46,263 nt of DNA, from contig NZ_AUXT01000164.1 of assembly GCF_001625595.1 (NCBI RefSeq), positions 1 to 46,263 of the forward strand. The letters are read 5' to 3'. Both the position numbers and the translations under genes were made by a program. This document shows positions 9,897-19,635 of the stretch, piece after piece. The stretch's first letter is position 1. Every line of letters begins with the position of its first letter. Source of the DNA: Pseudoalteromonas luteoviolacea NCIMB 1942 (GTDB taxonomy: Bacteria > Pseudomonadota > Gammaproteobacteria > Enterobacterales > Alteromonadaceae). Under the pieces are notes generated by a model. The model worked only from the letters and a program-made list of their open reading frames with translations. It did not search any database and was not told the origin of the DNA.

Positions 9897-11051
9897 ATGG
9901 CAAACGAAAAATCAATTACCATTGGCATTGTTGCAGGCGAGTTGTCTGGCGACATCTTAGGCGCAGGATTAATAAAAGCGCTCAAAAAGCGATATCCTAA
10001 CGCCGAATTTGTAGGTATTGCAGGGCCAAAAATGCAAGCGGCAGGCTGTAAGAGCTTATTCGATATGGAAGAGCTGGCCGTTATGGGGCTTATTGAAGTC
10101 TTAGGGCGGTTACCAAGCTTATTAAAAATCAGAAAAGAGTTGGTGAACTATTTTATCGATTATCCGCCTGATGTATTTATTGGTATCGATGCCCCTGATT
10201 TCAACTTGCGTGTAGAAAAACCGCTCAAAGCAGCAGGTATTAAGACTATTCAGTATGTGAGTCCATCGGTGTGGGCGTGGCGTCCAAAGCGAATTCATAC
10301 CATTGCTGAAGCGACAAACTTAGTGCTTTCGTTGCTGCCATTCGAAAAAGCCTTTTATGATAAGCATGACGTACCTTGTACTTTTGTCGGTCATACATTG
10401 GCAGATGAGATCCCATTAGAGTCAGACCAACAGGCTGCGCGCGCCAAGATTGGTTTAGATGAGTCTGACACTGTTTTGGCACTTTTACCTGGTAGCCGTG
10501 GTTCTGAAGTGGGTTTATTGAGTGAAACTTACCTTCAAACAGCTAAGCAATTGGTGGATAAAATCCCGAACTTAAAGATTGTCGTTCCTTTGGTGAACGA
10601 AAAGCGTCAGAAGCAATTTAATCAAATTTTAAATAAAGTCGCACCGGATCTCAGGCCGATTTTACTTGACGGTCAATCTTCATTGGCAATGAATACGGCG
10701 GATGCCGTACTGCTAGCGTCAGGGACAGCAACTTTAGAAGCAATGCTATATAAAAAGCCTATGGTGGTAGGTTATCGTCTTAAGACACTGAGTTATAAGA
10801 TTTTTAGCACCTTCTTTACCTTTAATATTAAGTATTTTTCTTTGCCAAATTTACTAGCGGACGCACCTTTGGTCCCCGAATTTCTGCAAGAAGAATGCAA
10901 CCCAGATGCGCTAACAGATGCTTTACTTCCGCTATTACGAGAAGACAATACAGCGTTGATTGAGCGTTTTTATGACATTCATAAAAATATCCGTTTGAAT
11001 GCCAGTGAACAGGCTGCAATTGCAGTTGCGGAGGTAATTGATGCAAATTGA
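9897..11051 (+). CDS. lpxB: Lipid A disaccharide synthase
   Basis: LpxB joins UDP-2,3-diacylglucosamine and lipid X into the lipid A disaccharide at the inner membrane. The 384-residue GT19 glycosyltransferase shows the N-terminal [12 protein letters not shown] block, the [13 protein letters not shown] region and [10 protein letters not shown]. The start ATG (9897) follows the purine-rich AGAAGAAC. The stop overlaps the rnhB start region (GATTGATG context), so the two are probably cotranscribed. Confidence 0.97.
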   Translation: MANEKSITIGIVAGELSGDILGAGLIKALKKRYPNAEFVGIAGPKMQAAGCKSLFDMEELAVMGLIEVLGRLPSLLKIRKELVNYFIDYPPDVFIGIDAPDFNLRVEKPLKAAGIKTIQYVSPSVWAWRPKRIHTIAEATNLVLSLLPFEKAFYDKHDVPCTFVGHTLADEIPLESDQQAARAKIGLDESDTVLALLPGSRGSEVGLLSETYLQTAKQLVDKIPNLKIVVPLVNEKRQKQFNQILNKVAPDLRPILLDGQSSLAMNTADAVLLASGTATLEAMLYKKPMVVGYRLKTLSYKIFSTFFTFNIKYFSLPNLLADAPLVPEFLQEECNPDALTDALLPLLREDNTALIERFYDIHKNIRLNASEQAAIAVAEVIDAN

Positions 11052-11634
11052 AAGACCTGATTTTAAACATATCGCAGGTGTAGATGAAGTAGGCCGTGGC
11101 CCATTGGTGGGAGATGTTGTTACCGCCGCAGTGATACTAGACCCAACCAAGCCTATTGAAGGTTTGGCGGATTCTAAAAAGTTGACAGAAAAAAGGCGCA
11201 ATGCCTTGGCTGAAGAGATTAAAGAAAAAGCCCTTTGTTACTGCATTGCGCGAGCGAGTGTTGAAGAAATTGATGAACTCAATATTCTGCACGCAACAAT
11301 GCTGGCGATGAAACGTGCAGTAGAGGGGTTAGAGGTACCTGCGGAATTTGTATTTGTAGATGGTAATCGATTGCCAGAGCTCACGGTCCCAGCACAAGCT
11401 GTTGTTAAAGGGGATAGCTTGGTAGCTGAGATCAGTGCGGCTTCAATATTGGCTAAAGTTACAAGAGACAATGAGATGATTGAGTTGGACGCCCAGTTCC
11501 CTGAGTTTGGTTTTGCAGGCCATAAAGGCTATCCAACAAAGGCACACTTCGAAGCGCTCGCACAGCACGGTATCACACCTTTTCATCGCAAAAGCTTTAA
11601 ACCAGTTCAGCGTGTTCTCGCGGAGCAATCTTAA
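11041..11634 (+). CDS. rnhB: Ribonuclease HII
   Basis: RNase HII cleaves RNA in RNA-DNA hybrids and starts removal of misincorporated ribonucleotides. The first acidic pair is in [13 protein letters not shown] near the N-terminus, with further conserved acids in the FVDGN region. I choose ATG 11041, with ribosome-binding site GAGGT at 11031-11035, over the TTG one codon earlier; it gives 197 residues. It overlaps the end of lpxB, and dnaE begins two bases after its stop, the usual lpxB-rnhB-dnaE order. Confidence 0.96.
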   Translation: MQIERPDFKHIAGVDEVGRGPLVGDVVTAAVILDPTKPIEGLADSKKLTEKRRNALAEEIKEKALCYCIARASVEEIDELNILHATMLAMKRAVEGLEVPAEFVFVDGNRLPELTVPAQAVVKGDSLVAEISAASILAKVTRDNEMIELDAQFPEFGFAGHKGYPTKAHFEALAQHGITPFHRKSFKPVQRVLAEQS

Positions 11635-11636
11635 TT

Positions 11637-14600
11637 ATGCCAACGCCTAATTTCGTACATTTACGTGTTCATAGTGACTTTTCTATGGTAGATGGTTTGG
11701 CGAAAACCAAGCCCATTATTGCTCGCGCTCAAGAGCTGGAAATGCCAGCATTTGCCATCACAGATCAAATGAACTTATGCGGTTTAGTGAGGTTTTATGG
11801 TGGAGCACATGGTGCGGGGATTAAACCTTTAGTCGGTGCTGACCTTTGGCTTAAAAGTGAACACTTTCCAGAAGAACCCTGCCGAATTGCTGTTTTAGCG
11901 AAAAATAACGAAGGTTATAAAAACCTGACCCTGCTTATATCTGAGGCTTTTTTGCGTGGTCATGTTTTTCATCGCCCAGTAGTAGATAAAGAGTGGCTCG
12001 TTAAATTCAAAGAAGGCTTGATCATCCTTTCAGGCGCAAAAGATGGCGATGTAGGTAAGGCTCTTCTCAAAGGTAACCCGCAGCTCATTGCAGAAACTTT
12101 GGCATTTTATGAAGAGCACTTTGCTGATCACTATTATCTAGAATTGCATCGTACTGGGCGAGAACATGAAGAAGAGTATCTTCATGCCGCGGTTGCGTTG
12201 GCAACGAAACGTAACTTGCCAGTTGTAGCAACTAACGAAGTTGTATTTTTGAATGAAGAAGACTTCGAAGCTCACGAGATCCGAGTAGCAATCCATGATG
12301 GATATGCACTCGAGGATAAAAATAGGCCTAAGCGCTTTTCTAAAGAGCAGTATTTAAAAACGCCTGAGCAAATGCATGAATTGTTCAGTGATATACCAGA
12401 AGCACTTGAGAATACGGTTGAAATTGCCAAGCGTTGTAATGTTACGGTGCAACTAGGCACCTACTTTCTGCCAGATTACCCAACGGGTGACCTAAAGATT
12501 GATGAATTCTTAGTCAAAGTATCTGAGGATGGTCTTGAAGAGCGTTTGCAGTTTCTATTTCCTGACGAAGAAGACAGAAAAGTTAAACGGGTTGAATATG
12601 ACGATCGGTTAAGAATTGAGCTTGAAGTAATCAACCAAATGGGATTCCCAGGTTACTTCTTAATCGTAATGGAGTTCATCCAGTGGAGTAAGGATAACAA
12701 CATTCCAGTTGGCCCTGGTCGAGGATCAGGTGCAGGCTCTTTAGTGGCATATGCGCTTAAGATCACCGATCTTGACCCGCTAGAATTTGATCTGCTATTC
12801 GAGCGATTCTTAAACCCAGAACGTGTATCGATGCCCGACTTTGACGTCGATTTTTGTATGGACAGACGTGATGAGGTAATTGACCACGTTGCGAAACTCT
12901 ATGGCCGCCAAGCTGTGTCTCAGATCATCACATTTGGAACCATGGCGGCAAAAGCGGTTATTCGAGATGTTGGACGAGTTCTAGGTCATCCTTACGGCTT
13001 TGTCGATCGTATATCTAAACTCGTTCCAGGCGATCCAGGAATGACTTTGGCCAAAGCCTTCGAGGTAGAGCCGCGTCTGCCAGAGGCATACGATGGCGAT
13101 GATGAAGTTAAAGAGCTTATAGATAAATGCCGTATTCTAGAAGGCTGTACACGTAACGCCGGTAAACACGCGGGGGGGGTTGTAATCTCGCCTACCAGTA
13201 TTACCGACTTTGCCGCATTGTATTGTGACGAAGAGGGTAAGTTCCCTGTTACTCAGTTTGATAAGAATGATGTTGAAACCGCCGGCTTAGTTAAGTTTGA
13301 CTTCTTAGGTTTAAGAACACTGACTATCTTGCAGTGGGCGTTGGATATGGCCAACGAGCGTTTAGCTCGAGAACAAAAGCCGTTTGTTGATATCAACGCT
13401 ATTCCACTTGATGATCATGCCAGCTTTGAGGTTTTACTGAGAGCTGAAACTACTGCTGTATTCCAGCTTGAATCGCGAGGTATGAAAGATCTTATCAGGC
13501 GTCTGAAGCCGGACTGTTTTGAAGATATGATCGCTCTGGTTGCACTTTTCCGCCCAGGTCCTTTGCAATCAGGCATGGTAGATAACTTCATCGACCGTAA
13601 ACATGGTCGTGAAGAGATCTCATTCCCAGATGCACAATACCAACACGAAAGTCTAGCACCAATACTTGAGCCAACCTACGGGATCATCCTGTATCAAGAG
13701 CAGGTAATGCAGATAGCGCAGGTCTTAGCTGGATATAGCTTGGGTGGCGCAGACTTGCTTCGTCGAGCAATGGGTAAGAAAAAACCTGAGGAAATGGCGA
13801 AACAACGATCGACCTTCGAGGAAGGTTCGATTAACAACGGTGTTGACGGCGAACTTGCGATGAAGATCTTCGATCTTGTAGAAAAGTTTGCGGGTTACGG
13901 TTTCAACAAATCACACTCGGCTGCGTATGCACTGGTGTCTTATCAAACACTGTGGATGAAAACGCACTTTCCCGCAGAATTCATGGCTGCGGTAATGTCC
14001 GCTGATATGGACAACACTGATAAGATCGTAACATTGGTGGATGAATGTGAGAACATGAAGCTGACGCTGTTGCCACCAGACGTGAATGCGGGTGTGTACA
14101 AGTTTACGGTGAACCTGCAAGGTGAGATCGTCTACGGTATCGGTGCTATAAAGGGGGTTGGTGAAGGCCCTGTTGAAGCCATTTTAGAAGCACGTGAACA
14201 AGGCGGAGAATTTAAAGATCTCTTCGACTTTTGTGCTCGGGTTGACCTTAAACGTTTAAATCGCCGCGTTATTGAAAAACTAATTTATGCAGGTGCGCTA
14301 GACAAGCTGGGGCCAGAAACAACTCAAGGTGGCCGTGCGACGCTGCTTGCTAGCTTAAAGGATGCTATGAAGTCAGCAGAGCAGCATCATAAAGCTGAGC
14401 AGTTAGGTCAATCTGACTTGTTTGGTTTATTGGCCGTTGAGCCAGAAGATGTGGCAAATGCATTTGTTAAAGCAACTCCGCTGAGTGATAACGAGTGGTT
14501 GGACGGTGAAAAAGAAACCTTAGGTTTATATCTGACCGGTCACCCGATAAATCAATATCGAAAAGAGTTGAAAAACTATACCTCGGGTAAATTGGTTGAC

Positions 14601-15128
14601 TTACAGCCGACCAATCGTGATGTACAGTCGACTGCCGCAGGGTTGGTGATCAATGCGCGGACCCTAATAAATAAAAAGGGCAATCGCTGGGGGTTGATCA
14701 CCCTTGATGACAAGAGTGCGCGTGTTGATGTGCGTTTCTTCCCTGAACAGTTCGAAACGTATGAGGAATTGCTGCAAGTTAACCAAGTTCTCGTTATTTC
14801 GGGACATGTTGCCTTTGATAACTTCTCAGGCGGCATTTCAATGACTGCTCGGGAAGTGAACACCATTGCGCAAGCTCGTGAAAAGCGTATAAGTGCATTG
14901 AAGATGACGCTTAATATGACACAAATGGATACGAGTTTTGGTGAGAATTTAAAGCGTGTATTAGAGCCGTATAAATTTGGCACATGCCAAGTTGTTATTG
15001 AATATCAACGTCCGGATGCCACAGCAGAGCTCACGTTAGGTATGCAGTGGTGTGTTACACCTAGCGATGAATTGATACGCTCGTTAAAGAAGTTAACGGG
15101 GCAAGATGTTGAATTAATCTTTGACTAG
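11637..15128 (+). CDS. dnaE: DNA polymerase III alpha subunit
   Basis: DnaE is the replicative polymerase catalytic subunit. The 1163-residue protein begins with the PHP domain ([13 protein letters not shown]). It carries the C-family polymerase active site PDFDVDF, with Asp401 and Asp403, and a third Asp555 in VKFDFLG, exactly the E. coli positions. Downstream are the [10 protein letters not shown] block, a helix-hairpin-helix region and a C-terminal OB-fold. It appears complete. A strong bidirectional hairpin shared with accA ends the transcript. Confidence 0.98.
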   Translation: MPTPNFVHLRVHSDFSMVDGLAKTKPIIARAQELEMPAFAITDQMNLCGLVRFYGGAHGAGIKPLVGADLWLKSEHFPEEPCRIAVLAKNNEGYKNLTLLISEAFLRGHVFHRPVVDKEWLVKFKEGLIILSGAKDGDVGKALLKGNPQLIAETLAFYEEHFADHYYLELHRTGREHEEEYLHAAVALATKRNLPVVATNEVVFLNEEDFEAHEIRVAIHDGYALEDKNRPKRFSKEQYLKTPEQMHELFSDIPEALENTVEIAKRCNVTVQLGTYFLPDYPTGDLKIDEFLVKVSEDGLEERLQFLFPDEEDRKVKRVEYDDRLRIELEVINQMGFPGYFLIVMEFIQWSKDNNIPVGPGRGSGAGSLVAYALKITDLDPLEFDLLFERFLNPERVSMPDFDVDFCMDRRDEVIDHVAKLYGRQAVSQIITFGTMAAKAVIRDVGRVLGHPYGFVDRISKLVPGDPGMTLAKAFEVEPRLPEAYDGDDEVKELIDKCRILEGCTRNAGKHAGGVVISPTSITDFAALYCDEEGKFPVTQFDKNDVETAGLVKFDFLGLRTLTILQWALDMANERLAREQKPFVDINAIPLDDHASFEVLLRAETTAVFQLESRGMKDLIRRLKPDCFEDMIALVALFRPGPLQSGMVDNFIDRKHGREEISFPDAQYQHESLAPILEPTYGIILYQEQVMQIAQVLAGYSLGGADLLRRAMGKKKPEEMAKQRSTFEEGSINNGVDGELAMKIFDLVEKFAGYGFNKSHSAAYALVSYQTLWMKTHFPAEFMAAVMSADMDNTDKIVTLVDECENMKLTLLPPDVNAGVYKFTVNLQGEIVYGIGAIKGVGEGPVEAILEAREQGGEFKDLFDFCARVDLKRLNRRVIEKLIYAGALDKLGPETTQGGRATLLASLKDAMKSAEQHHKAEQLGQSDLFGLLAVEPEDVANAFVKATPLSDNEWLDGEKETLGLYLTGHPINQYRKELKNYTSGKLVDLQPTNRDVQSTAAGLVINARTLINKKGNRWGLITLDDKSARVDVRFFPEQFETYEELLQVNQVLVISGHVAFDNFSGGISMTAREVNTIAQAREKRISALKMTLNMTQMDTSFGENLKRVLEPYKFGTCQVVIEYQRPDATAELTLGMQWCVTPSDELIRSLKKLTGQDVELIFD

Positions 15129-15174
15129 ATCCCTTTTTTCTTAGCCTAATTATTGGTTGGGCCTAAGTACAAAC

Positions 15175-15210
15175 AAAAAGGCCACCAAGCTGTACTTGGT
15201 GGCCTTTTTT
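15175..15210. terminator. Bidirectional intrinsic terminator between dnaE and accA
   Basis: A perfect 10-bp stem (GGCCACCAAG at 15180-15189, CTTGGTGGCC at 15195-15204) with a 5-base loop has a run of A on the left and a run of T on the right. It can work for dnaE on the plus strand and accA on the minus strand. Confidence 0.9.
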
Positions 15211-15225
15211 AGTATCTGGTACGGC

Positions 15226-16185
15226 TTAGTTGCAGTAACCGAATGACATTAGACGTTGATATCTTTGCTCTAGCATTTCTTCTTGGCTTAGCGCAGAGAG
15301 ATCAGACAGATCTTTTAAAAGCTGAGATTTCAGGCTACTAGCTGCTGCATCGTAATCACGGTGCGCGCCACCAAGCGGCTCTGGCACGATTTCGTTAATA
15401 AGGTTGTTATCTTTAATACGCTGTGCAGATACACCCATTGCTTCAGCTGCAAGTGGTGCTTTTTCAGCGCTCTTCCAAAGGATTGATGCACAACCTTCAG
15501 GTGTGATTACAGAGTAAGTACTGTAACGAAGCATGTTTACGCGGTCACCAACACCGATAGCCAATGCACCACCTGAGCCGCCTTCACCAATTACGCTACA
15601 GATTGTAGGTACTTTTAATGACGCCATTACCTTTAAGTTCATGGCAATTGCTTCACTTTGCCCGCGCTCTTCTGCGCCGATACCTGGGTATGCACCTTGT
15701 GTATCAATTAGAGTAATAATCGGCATTTTGAAGCGCTCAGCCATTTCCATTAAGCGCTTTGCTTTACGGTACCCTTCAGGTCTAGGCATACCGAAGTTAC
15801 GTTTAATTTTTTCTGCTGTGTCGCGGCCCTTTTCTTGACCGATAACCATGACAGGCTTGCCATCTAGTCGTGCTGTACCACCAATGATAGCTGGATCGTT
15901 TGCAAATGCGCGATCGCCTGCAAACTCGTCGAATTCTGTAAAAATGCGCTTAATGTAGTCACTTGCGTGAGGACGCACAGGGTGACGTGCTAGTTGTAGC
16001 AATTGCCATGGGTTTAGTTCTGAGTAAATTTTTTCAGTAAGCTGTACACTTTTCTCTTTTAGCTTGCTGATTTCATCTTCCAGACTTAGGTCCAACGAAC
16101 CTGAGCGACTAACAGCTTGTAGCTCTTTTATTTTTTGCTCTAATTCAGCTACTGGAAGTTCAAATTCTAAATAATTTAAGCTCAT
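15226..16185 (-). CDS. accA: Acetyl-CoA carboxylase carboxyltransferase subunit alpha
   Basis: AccA with AccD transfers the carboxyl group from carboxybiotin to acetyl-CoA, giving malonyl-CoA for fatty acid synthesis. The 319-residue length is normal. The crotonase-type core is clear: [17 protein letters not shown], then [15 protein letters not shown]. It lies on the minus strand, convergent with dnaE. Upstream are a plausible sigma-70 promoter and a long palindrome at 16357-16370. Confidence 0.97.
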   Translation of the reverse strand: MSLNYLEFELPVAELEQKIKELQAVSRSGSLDLSLEDEISKLKEKSVQLTEKIYSELNPWQLLQLARHPVRPHASDYIKRIFTEFDEFAGDRAFANDPAIIGGTARLDGKPVMVIGQEKGRDTAEKIKRNFGMPRPEGYRKAKRLMEMAERFKMPIITLIDTQGAYPGIGAEERGQSEAIAMNLKVMASLKVPTICSVIGEGGSGGALAIGVGDRVNMLRYSTYSVITPEGCASILWKSAEKAPLAAEAMGVSAQRIKDNNLINEIVPEPLGGAHRDYDAAASSLKSQLLKDLSDLSALSQEEMLEQRYQRLMSFGYCN

Positions 16186-16856
16186 TTTCTAACCTATCTG
16201 ATAATTTTTTTAAAGTTTGTCTCGGTCTAATGTAGAGAGTACAGGTTTAAAATGCCAAGATTCAGTTATCTGCAACGTCTTTAATCGCTTAGCCTGTTTT
16301 GCTAAAAGCAGTCTTAACTAAGTGCTAGTATTGCTTATTTAACTCAGATTTTGGAGAAGTTCGCGAACTTTCGCAGCAAAATTCTTCTTCATCTTACAAC
16401 TGTTTTTTCCTTCGTGAAGGCTAATTCTCTGTCATCACATACAATTTTCTTCACATTATACTGCCCCAAGCTGCATCTTGAAAACAGACCAGCAAGATAA
16501 TGCGACTTTTTATACATAAGAAGCGATTTACCTAGATTTTGGAGCAGATGTCAATTAATTTTGGGTTTGTTTTGTTTTAGTAAATAATGAAAATTTCGGT
16601 CGCTAAAAATAAATGGCAAGTGAAAATCAAGACGTCGAAATGTAGGTTTTATTCAGACTGTTTTTCTTACTTTTTGAGTAAAGCTCGTAAAACTGACCAA
16701 CCGTTTTTTTAAATTACAGTAATAATCCCTGTAAAACACCAAGATACGCCAATATACTTTGCCCAAGTGTAGAGTGATTTTAGTAAAATAGTTAGTAGTG
16801 CCTGATCTACTTCAAAGTAAACACATGATTTTGGCAATTCTCTTTGCAAATTTTGC
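16186..16856. other. Noncoding divergent region between accA and tilS
   Basis: This 671-base AT-rich stretch contains no supported gene. It holds the accA promoter candidate, a 14-bp perfect palindrome at 16357-16370 (AAGTTCGCGAACTT), and the -35 of the tilS promoter at the right edge. I see no tRNA or recognisable RNA gene, but a small RNA cannot be excluded by eye. Confidence 0.6.
16229..16258 (-). promoter_or_regulatory. Candidate sigma-70 promoter of accA
   Basis: Read on the minus strand, TTGGCA (16258-16253) and TACATT (16234-16229) are separated by 18 bases, about 45 bases upstream of the accA start. The match is moderate and judged by eye. Confidence 0.4.
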
Positions 16857-16871
16857 TTGATAGGGTATAAC
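16844..16871 (+). promoter_or_regulatory. Candidate sigma-70 promoter of tilS
   Basis: TTGCAA (16844-16849) and TATAAC (16866-16871) are 16 bases apart. Initiation near 16878 would give a short leader before the GGGGGGAAG ribosome-binding site and the tilS ATG at 16899. This is one reason to prefer the internal ATG as start. Confidence 0.5.
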
Positions 16872-16898
16872 GCCACAGGATCTAAATTGGGGGGAAGT

Positions 16899-18224
16899 AT
16901 GGAGTTTACCAGCGTTTACAAGCAATTTGCAGCAATGCTTGAACAACATTGTAGTCATCGCATCCAACAGGGCTTTACGGTGGCGTTGTCAGGTGGCGTG
17001 GACTCTGTTGTGTTACTGCACTTATGCCACCAGTACGCAAGTCGATTTGATGCTCTCCCTATAAAAGCTGTTTATGTGAATCATGGGCTGTCGGAAAATG
17101 CGCTACAGTGGCAGCAGTTTTGTGAACAACTCTGTCAAAGTTTATCGATCTCATTTCACGCTGCGATGGTGACAATACAACCAAAGTCGCGCGTCAGCCT
17201 TGAGGCACAAGCGAGAGAAGCGCGCTATAAAGCACTTGATGAGCACGCGTTGTATGGCTCTACGCTGTTGCTTGGTCAGCATGCAGATGATCAGGTGGAG
17301 ACATTTTTGATTCGCCTGAAAAGAGGCTCTGGACTTCAAGGTTTAGGGGCGATGAAAACAGCAACCATGTTGTCAAGCGGACGCTACTGTGTGAGGCCGT
17401 TAATTCACATTGAGCGCCAAGACATTGAAGCGTTTGCTAAAACCTTTGGGTTACAACATATCGAAGATGAATCAAATCTCCGTGATGTATTTGACCGAAA
17501 CTTTTTACGTAATCAAGTTTTGCCCCTTTTAAAATCAAGGTTTAAAGGGTTTGTGCCAAGTGTATTGAGGTCTATTTCGATATTGCAGGCACAGCAGGAG
17601 TTGATTGACGAGATATCAGAAAGTGATTTGGCGCGTTGCACACATGAAGCGTGTTTAGTCGTCGCCGATTTGAAGCAACTCTCAGCTTTGCGACAAAGCA
17701 ATGTAGTGCGGGCATGGCTTTCGAAGCGTAACGTTGAAATGCCTTCAAAAAAGCAATTGGAGCAAATTTTACGCCAGTCCATAAGTGCCCGTAGAGATGC
17801 ACAAGTAAATATTCAATTAGCGCAAGGTAGCGTGAAGCTTTATCAGGGTAGGTTGTATTGGCTTGATAAAAACTTGCCAGCAATGGTAGAGGTTAAGAAC
17901 TTGAGTATGATTGACCCTGTTACGATTGCTTGCGGGTTCACACTTATTTTATGTGAAGGTAAGGGAGTAAGAAAGCCACAGCCAACCGAGCATGTTTCAC
18001 TGAGGTTTAATTGTTTAAATGACAAAGTGAAACCGCTTGGAAAACCCGGACGAAACACAATTAAGCACTGGTTGAAGGATTTAAAAGTGCCCACATGGGA
18101 GCGAGAACGCGTGCCTTTGATTTACTATAACGAAACTTTCGTTGCGGCCGTCGGTCGTTTTGTCAGCGAGGAGTTTGCTAGTGAGCAGGGCGTCTATTGG
18201 AAAGTAATTAATGAAAAAAAATAA
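16899..18224 (+). CDS. tilS: tRNA(Ile)-lysidine synthetase
   Basis: TilS attaches lysine to C34 of the CAU-anticodon tRNA-Ile, changing it to read AUA. The ATP-binding PP-loop SGGVDS is at residues 31-36. Conserved GQHADDQVETFL and the RNFLRNQVLP block follow, with the C-terminal domain ending in VPLIYYNE. I use ATG 16899 because it follows a strong ribosome-binding site (GGGGGGAAG); the 14-codon upstream extension overlaps the promoter. This gives 441 residues. The 3' end overlaps the next small gene by 14 bases. Confidence 0.95.
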   Translation: MEFTSVYKQFAAMLEQHCSHRIQQGFTVALSGGVDSVVLLHLCHQYASRFDALPIKAVYVNHGLSENALQWQQFCEQLCQSLSISFHAAMVTIQPKSRVSLEAQAREARYKALDEHALYGSTLLLGQHADDQVETFLIRLKRGSGLQGLGAMKTATMLSSGRYCVRPLIHIERQDIEAFAKTFGLQHIEDESNLRDVFDRNFLRNQVLPLLKSRFKGFVPSVLRSISILQAQQELIDEISESDLARCTHEACLVVADLKQLSALRQSNVVRAWLSKRNVEMPSKKQLEQILRQSISARRDAQVNIQLAQGSVKLYQGRLYWLDKNLPAMVEVKNLSMIDPVTIACGFTLILCEGKGVRKPQPTEHVSLRFNCLNDKVKPLGKPGRNTIKHWLKDLKVPTWERERVPLIYYNETFVAAVGRFVSEEFASEQGVYWKVINEKK

Positions 18225-18546
18225 TGCAATTAGTCTATCTTTGGCCAGTAAAGCCCCTATCGCAATAGTGATTTGTTGTTTCGGATTTGTACTCTTGGCT
18301 TTGAGCTCTGCCTTTCATCTCACTAATCTATTACTCGCATTGAGTGTCGGCGCGTTGTCAGCTGTGTTGCTATTGGCGTATTGGCACGGTAAAGGCGGGC
18401 ACTTTTTCATTTTGGGGTTGGCTGCGCCAATGCTATCAATATTATTTAGTGAATTACCTGACTTTTGGGCGCTAGGATGGGTGATTAACGGCTTTTTTTG
18501 CGGTTTTGCCATATTACTTTGGTTGTTTAAAGTTAAAAACCGCTAA
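18211..18546 (+). CDS. Small integral membrane protein, unknown
   Basis: This 111-residue protein has a short basic N-terminus and about four hydrophobic segments (roughly 16-37, 39-57, 62-80 and 86-105), ending in a positively charged tail. I do not recognise the family. It begins inside the last codons of tilS, so it is probably translated from the tilS mRNA. Nothing in the sequence reveals its function. The overlap and continuous membrane pattern support a real gene. Confidence 0.65.
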   Translation: MKKNNAISLSLASKAPIAIVICCFGFVLLALSSAFHLTNLLLALSVGALSAVLLLAYWHGKGGHFFILGLAAPMLSILFSELPDFWALGWVINGFFCGFAILLWLFKVKNR

Positions 18547-18552
18547 TCACAG

Positions 18553-18584
18553 TGGTACTGACCATTAGGGGATGGTAAGTACCA
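18553..18584. terminator. Hairpin between convergent genes, possible terminator
   Basis: A long stem (TGGTACT and ACCAT paired with ATGGT and AGTACCA, with one internal mismatch) encloses a 6-base loop. It lies in the 47-base gap between the small membrane gene and the convergent diguanylate cyclase gene. It has no T-run, so termination is only inferred from position. Confidence 0.4.
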
Positions 18585-18593
18585 ATAAGTTGA

Positions 18594-19490
18594 TTACACT
18601 GCGCGTGCACAATTCCTTCCCGCTTCTTTGGCTTTGTATAGTCCGCCATCAGCTCTGGCAAATATTTCGTTTGAGCAATCTTGGCTTGATGCAAGGGTAA
18701 ACCCAATACTGGTTGTTACATCGTGTTTTGCCAGTAAATTGCACCCGTTTACTCGCTCCATGATACGTTCCGCGATTACTTTGTTTGTGGTAAATGCTGG
18801 GTCGTCGATAAGGACGGCAAACTCATCACCACCAAATCTAAATACTGCGTCTGTGGCTCGGATACTCGACGTTAAGATATTGGCAAACTCAATTAGTACT
18901 TCGTCGCCTTTTTTATGTCCATATTTGTCATTAACTTGTTTGAAGTTGTCTAAGTCCAACAACATCAAACTAAAATTACGATGATGGCGACGGCTGCGCT
19001 CGAGTTTGGTTTCCAAATACTCATTAAACTGGCTGCGATTATATAGGCCCGTCAGTGTATCTTTGGTTGCAAGTTGCAGTACACGGTGATACATCAGCGC
19101 ATTTCTGAGCGGATAAAGCAAACAGGTATGCAGCTGCATTAAGCGTGCTCTGATAGTCCCACTTAAGCTATATTTACTAAAATACACGAGTTGGCCTAAA
19201 TGCTGTCCGTTGAGTTCAAGGTCGAACGTATAGGGTTTGAGCTGGTTGTCGCTTTGATGCATTTGAAACAAACCTTGGCTCGAGTGAAACTGAAGCCCAG
19301 CAAGATCTGTGATGCGTTTAACGTAACCTGCAAATATATCTAATATGCCGTTCACCTCTAATGTGGTTTGCAGTTTTTCGACGAGCGTATTTGGTTGTTC
19401 TGGCGCTTGTGAAACATATTGGTCCGTCGCAAACGGTATGTAGTCACCGCGCGAAGGCGTTCGTTGCGCCAAAATATGGACATTTTCCAT
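18594..19490 (-). CDS. GGDEF-domain diguanylate cyclase
   Basis: The C-terminal half is a GGDEF domain that would make cyclic di-GMP from two GTP. It shows DTLTGLYNRSQF at about 144-155, LLDLDNFKQVND, and an intact GGDEF at 220-224. An RxxD inhibitory site (Arg211-Asp214) sits five residues before GGDEF, so product feedback is likely. The N-terminal half (about 35-140) has no membrane segment and looks like a cytosolic sensor domain of GAF-like size, but I cannot assign it. It stands divergent from the antiporter gene. The 298-residue protein appears intact and catalytically competent. Confidence 0.9.
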   Translation of the reverse strand: MENVHILAQRTPSRGDYIPFATDQYVSQAPEQPNTLVEKLQTTLEVNGILDIFAGYVKRITDLAGLQFHSSQGLFQMHQSDNQLKPYTFDLELNGQHLGQLVYFSKYSLSGTIRARLMQLHTCLLYPLRNALMYHRVLQLATKDTLTGLYNRSQFNEYLETKLERSRRHHRNFSLMLLDLDNFKQVNDKYGHKKGDEVLIEFANILTSSIRATDAVFRFGGDEFAVLIDDPAFTTNKVIAERIMERVNGCNLLAKHDVTTSIGFTLASSQDCSNEIFARADGGLYKAKEAGRNCARAV

Positions 19491-19635
19491 TTGGTAATTC
19501 CCCTAATTACAACATTCCCAAACAGATAAGCTAGTTTCATGCCAATAAATTAAACTGGCTGAAAAACAGTTGCTTGCTATAGTTAAGTTGAATGAAAAAT
19601 AATCTATAACGAATCTTTGACACCTAGGAGGCCGT

